NCBI GenBank assembly: GCA_031257795.1
Contig: JAIRNW010000030.1
Location: 1-12,424 of the forward strand
Reading direction: 5' to 3'
Origin: Holosporales bacterium
GTDB taxonomy: Bacteria; Pseudomonadota; Alphaproteobacteria; BNTO01
DNA: 12,424 nt
Shown here: piece after piece, positions 1 to 6,530 of the stretch
How positions within the stretch are numbered: position 1 is the first letter of the stretch
Layout: each line of letters starts with the position of its first letter
Program-made: the position numbers and the translations under genes
Notes under the pieces: generated by a model
The model's input: only the letters and a program-made list of their open reading frames with translations
Database searches by the model: none
Told to the model about the DNA's origin: nothing

Positions 1-90
1 GGTCTTATGATCAAATGGAAGGGATTGTTGTATCGGTGCTTTCATAGAGTCACCCCGATAACGTGGACGTGGAATTGCTATTACGATGGA

Positions 91-140
91 GCACGTTGGC
101 AACTCACCAGCGAGGCAGCGCGTTGGCAACTCACCAGCGA
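91..140. repeat. Two-copy 27-bp direct repeat
   Basis: The 20-mer CGTTGGCAACTCACCAGCGA occurs exactly at 94-113 and again at 121-140, a period of 27 bp. Since 27 is a multiple of three, the + strand frame starting at base 1 repeats in register (RWQLTSEA then RWQLTSDG) before a TAG at 145-147. Two copies are too few for a CRISPR array and no leader or cas gene is near. The rest of 1-197 shows no gene I can support. It may hold the end of something that begins before the window. Confidence 0.85.
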
Positions 141-197
141 TGGGTAGTATACACATTTCGAACCTGAAAGCCAGGATTTTGCTCGACTCGGATGTCG

Positions 198-220
198 CAA
201 TTTATCTGTCAACGGGCTCT
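198..220. repeat. Degenerate end of the outer-type palindromic element
   Basis: The stretch ending TGTCAACGGGCTCT matches the right terminal arm of the elements at 5995-6135 and 9312-9609 (TGTCAACGGGTTCT), preceded by CAATTTA with an internal deletion of several bases. No matching left arm is visible upstream, so this is a solo or badly worn element end. Its last bases form part of the stop codon of the minus-strand outer-membrane protein gene. Confidence 0.55.
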
Positions 221-1358
221 AAAACCTAATGCCAGCGCTCACACTAAACGAAAAACAGTTAATAGACGTGATCCCCAACGATTCCAACTGTCTGTTCTTG
301 TTGTCCTGGTTGTTCGTATCTTGCAAAACGTCTTTTCCAAGATCCACGTCAGTCTTTTGGGGCGAATACGAACACTCAAAGCGCATGAACATATTCGAAA
401 ACACAGGGGCTTCTATTCCACACCCACCCGACGGAATCATACTGCTCTTGTTGTATATTGTATCCTTCCATTCTTTTATATTAGGCGAGCCAATAACCTC
501 TATGGTCTCTGGGTGATCTACAATCCTAGTCAGCCCATACCTCATTTCTCCAAAAACGTACAAAACGGCATTTCCAAGAAGAACAAAGCCAAGACGCGGA
601 GATAAAGAAACATAATACGGACGCCCAATCGTCTGCCTGCAATAACCAAAATTCGATTCTGACACCTCAACGCCGTTAATTTCGTGGAATGTGGGTGGGT
701 ATCCCTTTGCTATTGGGTCCTTCCCGACTTCAGCGAAAACTCCATTTGAAGAAATCTCAGACTCCCCTTTTCCAAACCCTCCGCGCACCTCAACACCTAA
801 GCGAAAGCGCCGCAAAACCATAAAATCGTATCCTAAGAAAACAGCACCATCTACGAGCCAGGAGTTCCTATTATACGCGTACGAACCGTAGTATATAAGT
901 GCAAGTTCAACCCTACTCGTTCCTTTTGAGCGGTGAGGCATACTGTATAGGTTGGAGGTGGTGTACATGTGTGTGGTTCCAACTGAGACCCCGCCGTAAA
1001 GCCAGCCGCGCCTCAATGACTCCTGAACGGCATTTTGCGTTAATACTAGCTCAACTGGAGTTATGGAAATAACGGGCGGTTTGCTTGTTGCGGCTTGGCG
1101 AGGGTGGGGAGGGGCGACCTGCGTGGTTTTTACGACTTGTTGTGTTTTTCCTGGTTCAGATTTCGCAGGCTTTTCTAGCGGCTTTTTCTTATCTCCATTA
1201 GTGTGCTTTTGCTCCAATTTCTTGAAAAAAAGCTCTTCCTTAGCAAGCTCAGCTTCCGAGAGAGGGTCATTAGCGTGGCTAGATAAACATGCCAAACATG
1301 CTAAATAAAAAGGGGATGGTGCATGTAATATTGAGAATATATAAGGTTTAATGTGCAT
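219..1358 (-). CDS. Outer-membrane beta-barrel protein (OmpA/Omp25-like size class)
   Basis: I do not recognise a specific orthologue, but the build is that of a secreted outer-membrane barrel. The N-terminus has a short basic/aromatic region, a hydrophobic stretch (residues about 5-26) and a plausible signal-peptidase I site after Ser-His-Ala at 27-29. Residues about 30-100 are a charged, then Lys/Pro/Gln-rich low-complexity linker without predicted strands, perhaps crossing the periplasm. From about 118 onward alternating hydrophobic/aromatic strands occur (GWLYGGVSVG, LALIYYGSYAY, FRLGVEVRGGFG, YYVSLSPRLGFVLL, ALYVFGEMRYGL). The protein ends FSFSVSAGIRF; a C-terminal Phe strand is the known Bam-recognition signature. 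An AAGG stands eight bases before the ATG. The gene is monocistronic and divergent from the SulP gene. Its stop codon overlaps a repeat end. Barrel class is fairly sure; function and strand number are not known. Confidence 0.75.
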   Translation of the reverse strand: MHIKPYIFSILHAPSPFYLACLACLSSHANDPLSEAELAKEELFFKKLEQKHTNGDKKKPLEKPAKSEPGKTQQVVKTTQVAPPHPRQAATSKPPVISITPVELVLTQNAVQESLRRGWLYGGVSVGTTHMYTTSNLYSMPHRSKGTSRVELALIYYGSYAYNRNSWLVDGAVFLGYDFMVLRRFRLGVEVRGGFGKGESEISSNGVFAEVGKDPIAKGYPPTFHEINGVEVSESNFGYCRQTIGRPYYVSLSPRLGFVLLGNAVLYVFGEMRYGLTRIVDHPETIEVIGSPNIKEWKDTIYNKSSMIPSGGCGIEAPVFSNMFMRFECSYSPQKTDVDLGKDVLQDTNNQDNKNRQLESLGITSINCFSFSVSAGIRF

Positions 1359-1385
1359 AAAAAAGCCTTAACATCCTGCGTTCAA

Positions 1386-1398
1386 TGTAATGATTACA
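1386..1398. promoter_or_regulatory. Perfect dyad TGTAAT-G-ATTACA, candidate operator
   Basis: This 13-bp perfect inverted repeat lies 27-40 bases upstream of the outer-membrane protein ATG, in the 222-bp gap between that gene and the divergent SulP gene. Position and symmetry fit a dimeric regulator site, but no regulator gene is present and I see no convincing -35/-10 pair around it. The rest of 1359-1580 is AT-rich and holds no reading frame I can support. Confidence 0.35.
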
Positions 1399-1580
1399 GA
1401 AAGAGAGCGGCTGTGCAATACCTAATAGCCATTGGATTAAACTCTCAGAACAAACAATAGGTCTCTCGTGATTGGGTATATTTTGAATATTTTGAAGAAG
1501 TCAATTCAATTTACACCAGTGCTTTGATACACTACAGGATATGACGGTGAAAAATTTTGAGTCCCACTCCGGGCTGAGCC

Positions 1581-3302
1581 ATGCGTTTCTCGTTTCCCAT
1601 AAAATTGAGCCAAAAGATCCATTTATCTCCAGAATTCTTCCCTAAAACATACACAGTTTTGCGGGAGGGCTATTCTCTCCAGACTTTTATGAAGGATTTT
1701 CCAGCGGCTCTCCTAATCTCAGTGCTGTCTTTGCCGCTTTCCATGGCTCTCGCGATCGCATCTGGGTGTTCCCCGGCTCGAGGTCTCTACACATCAGTTG
1801 TTGCTGGCTTCCTCATTTCTCTATTGGGCGGCTCGCGCCACCAAGTCGCCGGGCCAACCGCGGCATTCGTCGTGGTCATATACAATGTCATATACAAATT
1901 CGGATACAATGGCCTCGCCGTTGCCACGATTATGGCAGGTCTTATGTTGATCGGGGCTGGATGCTGCAGATTCGGCTCAATCATAAAGTATCTCCCATTC
2001 CCGATCACAACCGGCTTCACCACCGGCCTTGGCATCATGCTTTTTGTGTCGCAATTTAAAGACTTACTGGGGCTAAGGATAGACGAAGTTCCCGGAGACC
2101 TTATCAACAAAATATATTGTTTCATCCAGCACTTTTACACGATGAATTGGCAGGCAATCGCCCTAAGCGCCCTAACAGTAGGGATCGTGCTTTTTCTGAG
2201 AAAAATTAAGCCGAAGTATCCCAGCTTTTTCATTGCTTTCGTGCTTGTCACACTTATCTCAACTGTTTTTGAAATGGATGTTCCGACGATCGCATCGGAT
2301 TTCGGAGACCTCCCGCGCACGCTGCCCGGAATCTATATCCCGGAACTCTCCTGGGATATGATCATGACCCTGTTCCCGTCCGCCTTCACAATAGCCTTTC
2401 TCGCGGGGATCGAGTCTTTGTTATCGTGCGTTATCGCCGATAGCATCGCTGGAACAAAGCATAGGTCTAATTGCGAATTAATTGCGCAAGGCATCGGTAA
2501 CATCGCCTCCGTCTGCTTTGGCGGCATTCCAGCCACGGGCGCCCTTGCTCGCACCGCCACAAACGTGCGCTCAGGCGCGGCAACGCCGATTGCCGGCATG
2601 CTGCACTCTGTTTTAATCTTTTTCATGATGCTGTTTTTCGCGCAGTACATTAAGTGGATCCCGCTGTCGTGCCTCGCCTCCATCCTGATTATTGTGGCAA
2701 TTAATATGATCGATACAGAGCGCGTTAAATCCATTATGTCGGCCACATGGGGAGACATAACGGTTTTTGTTGTAACGTTTTGCCTCACAATTCTCGTAGA
2801 CATAACAGTAGCTATTGAGGTCGGCTGCATATTGGCAATACTGTTTTTCACTGCGCGCATGATAGAGCTTACCGAATCGCACGTGGCCAAAACGGAGCAT
2901 TCGCACACTGACATCCCCCCATACGAACACGGTCTGCACGTGTTGCCCAACGAAATAGAAATGATATACATTGCTGGCCCATTTTTCTTCGGAGTTGCCG
3001 CAAAGGTGAATGATGTTTTGGCCAGGCTATCCGAAACACCAAAAGTAATGATCCTGGACATGAAGGACGTGCCGTTTATTGATGCAAGTGGAGCCTTCAC
3101 CATACAAAATTTCGTGGAGCGCGCTAAAATCAAGGGAACCCGCGTTATCTTGACGCGTTTGAACAAGCCCGTTAAGCATGCCCTTTTGAAGATGAGCCGC
3201 AAAAAACGCGGGATTTACGGGGAGTTTGTGGACGATCAGGAGCAGGCGATAGAGCGAGCGTATCAAATCAAAACCTTAGACCCAGTCACAAAAAGTTTGT
3301 AG
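1581..3302 (+). CDS. SulP (SLC26) family anion/dicarboxylate transporter with STAS domain
   Basis: Inner-membrane transporter of the SulP family. The sequence pattern is close to E. coli DauA/YchM, a C4-dicarboxylate carrier: GGSRHQVAGPTAAFVVV at 83-99, AGIESLLSCVIADSIAGTKH at 275-294 and GIPATGALARTATNVRSGA at 315-333 are the family signature segments. Hydrophobic segments run from about 39 to 425. A cytoplasmic STAS domain follows from about 455 to 565, with the anti-sigma-antagonist-like motif D501-A-S-G. At 573 residues the gene is full length. The ATG at 1581 has only a weak purine stretch before it; Met37 (1689) is an alternative that would lose only the N-terminal cytoplasmic tail. Family certain; substrate (sulfate, bicarbonate or dicarboxylate) cannot be decided from sequence. 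The stop is followed within a dozen bases by a repeat. Confidence 0.92.
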   Translation: MRFSFPIKLSQKIHLSPEFFPKTYTVLREGYSLQTFMKDFPAALLISVLSLPLSMALAIASGCSPARGLYTSVVAGFLISLLGGSRHQVAGPTAAFVVVIYNVIYKFGYNGLAVATIMAGLMLIGAGCCRFGSIIKYLPFPITTGFTTGLGIMLFVSQFKDLLGLRIDEVPGDLINKIYCFIQHFYTMNWQAIALSALTVGIVLFLRKIKPKYPSFFIAFVLVTLISTVFEMDVPTIASDFGDLPRTLPGIYIPELSWDMIMTLFPSAFTIAFLAGIESLLSCVIADSIAGTKHRSNCELIAQGIGNIASVCFGGIPATGALARTATNVRSGAATPIAGMLHSVLIFFMMLFFAQYIKWIPLSCLASILIIVAINMIDTERVKSIMSATWGDITVFVVTFCLTILVDITVAIEVGCILAILFFTARMIELTESHVAKTEHSHTDIPPYEHGLHVLPNEIEMIYIAGPFFFGVAAKVNDVLARLSETPKVMILDMKDVPFIDASGAFTIQNFVERAKIKGTRVILTRLNKPVKHALLKMSRKKRGIYGEFVDDQEQAIERAYQIKTLDPVTKSL

Positions 3303-3313
3303 GTTCGTTGCTT

Positions 3314-3427
3314 CGGTGCTCGAATGCTCACGTACCATAAGTACGCTGCGCTTCTGCGCTCCGAGGCTCCTTCCCAAAATTCTGATTTTGAAGGTTTCGA
3401 AAGAGGTCCACTATGTCAACGGATTCT
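3314..3427. repeat. Composite, truncated palindromic element between convergent genes
   Basis: The piece 3314-3372 is a copy of the shared core (begins CGGTGCTCGAATGCTCACG). Bases 3373-3409 are the complete right arm of the inner-type element, identical to 9446-9482. Bases 3412-3427 (TATGTCAACGGATTCT) are the tip of the outer-type arm. The left arm GGACCTCTTTCC is missing. The arrangement reads as a once-nested pair reduced by deletion. With a few extra bases it fills the whole gap between the SulP stop and the nuclease stop. Confidence 0.8.
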
Positions 3428-4295
3428 AAATTTTACTTATGGAATTTATCTCTTCAGTAGACAGCCCTGTACAATCGCGAATTATACTGACGTCCAAGCC
3501 TCTCGACAACATAGCAATCGCAGTTTCCCGTGCTTTCTTGGCTTCTCCCTTAGCTTCGCCTATTCTCTCAGCCGTAGCAGTGGCGCTGTAGTAGTCATTG
3601 ATGGCGTCTTGGCGCGCTTGGGCTTCTAGTCGCATTTTTTCATCTCCACTTACGAACACGAGTCTATCGAATGCTTTGTGTACTTCCTCTATTTTCAGCG
3701 CCTCCTGCGGCAAACTCGATGGATCCTTCAAAAAGGTTAGCCACACATTGAGCAAGTCGTGTTCATCAGCCTTATTTGGGGCGAATTTTTGCAACTCAAT
3801 GAAAAAAAGCCGCTGAACATCATCCAAGACTCTGTACTCACTATCTCTCCAGCCCCTTGACCGACGCGCCCAGCAACATTCAGTCACTGGGTCGTCGCAA
3901 TCATCGAATAAATTCTCATCTGCCATAATCCACACGCCGATTGCCTTTGCGTCGTTGTATGATTTTCCCGCATGTAGCTGGTCGGTTTGCATACGAGATA
4001 TACTATGAATTGCCCTCGCCGGGATTTCTCCAGTGTCCTTGCACTGTATCTCAACATCCAGCCACACGCCGTTATCAGTAACGGCCTTGACATCCAGCCG
4101 GCTTATCTTGCCGCCTTCTGTCTCTTTTATTTGTTCAGTATTCTTCAGGGTTATGCTCTTTATGTATGGATTTCCCTTGAACAGTGAATTCAAAAACGAC
4201 ACCAGCACCGGCTCATAATTTTCTACACCGAATATATTTTTGAAGACAAAATCTTGCTTTGGTTTTAGTAAAGGGAACATGACATTGGCCAGCAC
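3426..4295 (-). CDS. Rpn family PD-(D/E)XK nuclease (PDDEXK_2, 'putative transposase')
   Basis: Belongs to the Rpn/YhgA-like family of recombination-promoting nucleases, often labelled transposase although members are DNA endonucleases. Visible hallmarks are the N-terminal LLKPKQDFVFKNIFG (9-23), the catalytic core LDVKA at 67-71 (Asp68) and LDVEIQ at 79-84 (Glu82, Gln84, the E-x-Q form), then a conserved helix around QLHAGKSY. The C-terminal region has the Lys/Glu/Ala-rich helix AKGEAKKARETA and a terminal segment ending STEEINSI. The start is GTG at 4295, chosen for a GAGGAG seven bases upstream; Met6 (4280) aligns better with many relatives but has no ribosome site. The gene lies 48 bases after fabF on the same strand, so read-through from acpP-fabF is possible. 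The stop TAG overlaps a repeat end. Full length and apparently intact. Confidence 0.85.
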   Translation of the reverse strand: MLANVMFPLLKPKQDFVFKNIFGVENYEPVLVSFLNSLFKGNPYIKSITLKNTEQIKETEGGKISRLDVKAVTDNGVWLDVEIQCKDTGEIPARAIHSISRMQTDQLHAGKSYNDAKAIGVWIMADENLFDDCDDPVTECCWARRSRGWRDSEYRVLDDVQRLFFIELQKFAPNKADEHDLLNVWLTFLKDPSSLPQEALKIEEVHKAFDRLVFVSGDEKMRLEAQARQDAINDYYSATATAERIGEAKGEAKKARETAIAMLSRGLDVSIIRDCTGLSTEEINSISKI

Positions 4296-4302
4296 ACAAC
4301 GA

Positions 4303-4308
4303 CTCCTC
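4303..4308 (-). promoter_or_regulatory. Shine-Dalgarno GAGGAG deciding the GTG start of the Rpn gene
   Basis: GAGGAG is followed by TCGTTGT and then GTG, a spacing of seven bases. No comparable site precedes the in-frame ATG five codons downstream, so the GTG is preferred. Confidence 0.55.
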
Positions 4309-4314
4309 GCCGCG

Positions 4315-4343
4315 ATTATACGCCATTTGCGACTCCTTTTAAA
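4315..4343 (-). promoter_or_regulatory. Candidate sigma-70 promoter for the Rpn nuclease gene
   Basis: On the minus strand TTTAAA (4343-4338) is separated by 17 bases from a perfect TATAAT (4320-4315), placed directly after the fabF stop codon. A start near 4308 would give a leader of only about 13 bases, beginning at the GAGGAG ribosome site. That is short but possible. A second reading of the same bases is given in the findings (AAGGAG, six bases, ATG at 4326). Confidence 0.35.
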
Positions 4344-5612
4344 TCACAACTTCTTGAAAACAAGGGATGCGTTCGTTCCACCAAAACCGAAAGAATTAGA
4401 TATAGCGAATTTTATCTCTTTCTCCCTAGCCGTTAACGGCACAAAATCCAAGCCAAACTCATTATCCGGATCCTCCAAGTTCAACGTCGGCGGCAGAACC
4501 CCATTCCGCAGAGCCTGTATGCAAAAAATCGCCTCCACAGCTCCAGCCCCCCCAAGCAAATGCCCCGTCGCGGATTTCGTAGACGACACACACAAGCCGT
4601 TCCGCGCATACTCCCCGTAAAGCTTGCTAACAGCTTGAGCCTCAGCGATGTCTCCTGGGATCGTTGCCGTTCCGTGCGCGTTGATATAGCCAATTTCCTC
4701 CGGCCTGATTTGTGCTTGGTGCAACGCCGCCTTCATTGCCCGGTACGCCCCATCTCCGCTTGGTGACGGCGCGGTCATATGATGCGCATCGCTCGACATT
4801 CCATAGCCAACAATCTCGGCGAAAATCGTGGCTCCCCTGGACACTGCGTGCTCGTACTCCTCTAAGACCAGGGCCCCCGCCCCCTCAGCGATAACGAAGC
4901 CGTCGCGTCCCTTGTCCCACGGGCGAGAGGCCTTGCTCGGAGTTTCGTTGTAATGTGTGGACAACGCCCTGAGCGCCGAGAATCCGGCGACCCCGAAACG
5001 GAAGACCGTTGACTCCGCCCCTCCTGCCACCATTACGTCTGCGTCCCCGAAAATAATCATCCTCGCCGCATCCCCTATCGCGTGCGAGCCAGACGCGCAG
5101 GCTGTGACGGTCGCGTGGTTTGGCCCTTTTAGCTGGTGGCGGATCGAAATATGCCCGGCCGCCAAATTAATCAGGGCAGACGGAATGAAAAAAGGGCTGA
5201 CGCGCCTGGCGCCGTTCTCGAACAAAGCCACCGAGTTCTCGTAAATTTTCGGCAAGCCACCAATCCCGGCGCCGAACGAAACCCCGGAACGCTCCTGCTC
5301 TTCCGGAGAGTTTGGGTGCCAAGAAGCCATGTCGAGGGCCTCTTGCACGGCGGCTAACGAAAAAATAATGAATTTGTCCATACGCCGCTGCTCAACAGGA
5401 TCCACGAATTTGTCCGGATCGAAGAAATCTGAGCTCTCTTGGATGATGGTTGGGACTGTGCCGGCAATCTTCGATGGTAAGTCAGAAACGTCAAACTGAG
5501 TGATTTCCCTGATCCCAGACTCTCCGGCAATCAATCTTTTCCAGGTTTCCTGGGCGCCGCAAGCAAGCGGGCTTACCATGCCGAAACCGGTCACAACTAC
5601 GCGTCTTAACAT
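4344..5612 (-). CDS. fabF: 3-oxoacyl-[acyl-carrier-protein] synthase II (KAS II)
   Basis: Condensing enzyme of type II fatty acid synthesis: it joins malonyl-ACP to acyl-ACP in the cytoplasm. The two thiolase-fold halves and all catalytic residues are present: nucleophile Cys172 in TACASGSHAIGDA, His313 in NAHGTAT, Lys346 in SSTKSATGH and His351 in GHLLGGAGAVE. The glycine-rich end NSFGFGGTNASLVF is typical. Length (422) is normal for FabF. The ATG has GGAGAG six bases upstream. It follows acpP by 29 bases on the same strand, the classic acpP-fabF pair; fabD and fabG are not adjacent, as the segment before acpP is a repeat. The FabF rather than FabB assignment rests on length and acpP linkage, and is quite secure. 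Confidence 0.96.
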   Translation of the reverse strand: MLRRVVVTGFGMVSPLACGAQETWKRLIAGESGIREITQFDVSDLPSKIAGTVPTIIQESSDFFDPDKFVDPVEQRRMDKFIIFSLAAVQEALDMASWHPNSPEEQERSGVSFGAGIGGLPKIYENSVALFENGARRVSPFFIPSALINLAAGHISIRHQLKGPNHATVTACASGSHAIGDAARMIIFGDADVMVAGGAESTVFRFGVAGFSALRALSTHYNETPSKASRPWDKGRDGFVIAEGAGALVLEEYEHAVSRGATIFAEIVGYGMSSDAHHMTAPSPSGDGAYRAMKAALHQAQIRPEEIGYINAHGTATIPGDIAEAQAVSKLYGEYARNGLCVSSTKSATGHLLGGAGAVEAIFCIQALRNGVLPPTLNLEDPDNEFGLDFVPLTAREKEIKFAISNSFGFGGTNASLVFKKL

Positions 5613-5641
5613 TTGCTACTCTCCACGGCAACTTGTGTGCC

Positions 5642-5890
5642 TTATTTCGCCGTTCCCTGAGCAATCTTATTTTCAATATATTTAACGGCCGAACTAATTG
5701 AAACGATATCCTCAGAATCTTTTTCCGGAATCTCACAACTAAACTCCCTTTCTAGGTCTAAGATAATCTCAAATAAAGTCAAACTATCAACACCAAGATC
5801 ATTCGCCAACACGGCTTCGTCCGCGATCTTATCAATAGGAGTCTTCACGTGTTTGCTAACAATACCAAGTATCCTCTCTCTAACTGCCAT
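5642..5890 (-). CDS. acpP: Acyl carrier protein
   Basis: Small acidic four-helix carrier that holds growing acyl chains on 4'-phosphopantetheine. The attachment motif DLGVDSL is present, with the modified serine at residue 36 of the 82-residue product, where the family has it. The acidic helix II (LTLFEIILDLEREF) that docks the fatty-acid enzymes and the helix III/IV pattern are also there. I start at the ATG at 5890, giving MAVRERILGIV. A longer in-frame reading from a TTG at 5920 would place the Shine-Dalgarno site inside the coding region and add residues unusual for ACP. A TATATT (5915-5910) upstream could be a -10 box, but no good -35 partners it. First gene of the acpP-fabF pair. Confidence 0.96.
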   Translation of the reverse strand: MAVRERILGIVSKHVKTPIDKIADEAVLANDLGVDSLTLFEIILDLEREFSCEIPEKDSEDIVSISSAVKYIENKIAQGTAK

Positions 5891-5893
5891 TTT

Positions 5894-5900
5894 CTCCCTC
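5894..5900 (-). promoter_or_regulatory. Shine-Dalgarno GAGGGAG fixing the acpP start
   Basis: GAGGGAG followed by AAA and ATG; counted from GAGG the spacing is six bases. It supports the ATG at 5890 over the TTG ten codons upstream. Confidence 0.6.
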
Positions 5901-5994
5901 TTCAAAACAAATATAGCCAATCACAACTGAACTGTGGGTTTGACTCGACGCCCACGCAAAATTTCGACAACTGTGTACAACGATTCACAGAATC

Positions 5995-6135
5995 AGAACC
6001 CGTTGACATAAAATTTAAATTGAGGATTTTTCAGGAGAAACGGCGCACAGAAACGTAGTGTACTAAACGTACATGATTTTCGAACCGGATTCGACGCAGA
6101 AAAGACCAATTTAAATCATTATATCAATGGGTTCT
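5995..6135. repeat. Complete outer-type palindromic (MITE-like) element, 141 bp
   Basis: Imperfect terminal inverted arms of 28-29 bp: left arm 5995-6022 starts AGAACCCGTTGACATAA and ends TTTAAATTG; right arm 6107-6135 starts CAATTTAAAT and ends ATCAATGGGTTCT. The arms differ at a few positions including one indel. The interior (about 6034-6097) is a diverged copy of the shared core in minus orientation (CGAACCGGATTCGACGC). It encodes no protein. No clear target-site duplication flanks it. It lies upstream of acpP and truncates or abuts the decayed frame at 6124-6378. Confidence 0.85.
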
Positions 6136-6378
6136 CAAACGCGGCTTTCCCACGAAACTAAACATACGCTTTTTTACCATATTCCATAGATCTTTCAAGA
6201 ATGTTAATTTGTGTTCCGCAAAGTTCACAACTCTTGAGCGTGCGTTTAGATCAAGTCGCCGAAATAATTGATGGTAGAAGCGCAGAAACGCAGGCATTGC
6301 CCAGCGCTCGAACCAACTATCGAAGCAGCGAGCCAGTAAATTTTCGGTGACTTGGGATAACCGAATTACAAAAAGAAC
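6124..6378 (-). pseudogene. Possible gene remnant running into the palindromic element
   Basis: An 84-codon stretch without stops on the minus strand translates to a strikingly protein-like sequence (for example LLARCFDSWFERW and SRVVNFAEHKLTFLKDLWN), rich in Trp, Phe, Arg and Leu. It has no ATG, GTG or TTG before an internal ATG at 6297, which lacks a ribosome site. Its last three codons and its TGA come from the right arm of the adjacent element, so the original C-terminus appears to be replaced. I do not recognise the family. It could also be chance; the composition is the only support. Confidence 0.3.
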
Positions 6379-6436
6379 TTAGAGGCATTTGCTTGAAATT
6401 CTTTTGCGTTTGCAAAATTCACATTAGACCTTGTAT

Positions 6437-6455
6437 GTTCCAAATGTGGTGGAAC
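6437..6455. promoter_or_regulatory. Inverted repeat GTTCCA-7-TGGAAC upstream of typA promoter
   Basis: A perfect six-base dyad with a seven-base centre, ending 17 bases before the proposed -35 of typA. There is no T-run after it, so a terminator is unlikely; an operator or chance hairpin remain possible. The remainder of 6379-6472 is AT-rich with nothing else I can support. Confidence 0.2.
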
Positions 6456-6472
6456 TTAGCTAAAACCATTTG

Positions 6473-6500
6473 TTGCTCCTTTTCATTCTTGTGTTACAAT
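6473..6500 (+). promoter_or_regulatory. Candidate sigma-70 promoter of typA
   Basis: TTGCTC (6473-6478), a 16-base spacer, then TACAAT (6495-6500) preceded by TG at 6492-6493, giving an extended -10 (TGTTACAAT). A start near 6507 leaves a leader of about 25 bases. The leader has only GGAAG about 17 bases before the ATG, so translation starts without a well-placed Shine-Dalgarno site. Confidence 0.5.
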
Positions 6501-6530
6501 TAGTAGTTGGAAGTTTTTACACTTTAGCTT

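Noticed and set aside
91..140. CRISPR array
   Set aside because: Only two units of a 27-bp period with seven-base gaps, no spacers of normal length and no cas genes.
192..605. Plus-strand open frame opposite the outer-membrane protein gene
   Set aside because: Antisense to a gene with clear signal peptide, strands and C-terminal Phe; product is Arg/His-rich without recognisable pattern.
2333..3202. 289-codon minus-strand frame inside the SulP gene
   Set aside because: Long, but antisense to conserved SulP and STAS motifs; composition is that of a reverse-frame shadow.
5910..5938. Full promoter for acpP
   Set aside because: TATATT is a fair -10, but none of the hexamers 16-19 bases upstream resembles TTGACA, so it is mentioned only within the acpP entry.
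6290..6340. tRNA gene suggested by a GGTTCGAGC T-loop-like string on the minus strand
   Set aside because: The flanking bases do not form the five-base T stem, and no acceptor or anticodon arm can be drawn.
6437..6455. Intrinsic terminator upstream of typA
   Set aside because: The six-base hairpin has no following T-run on either strand and no gene ends nearby.
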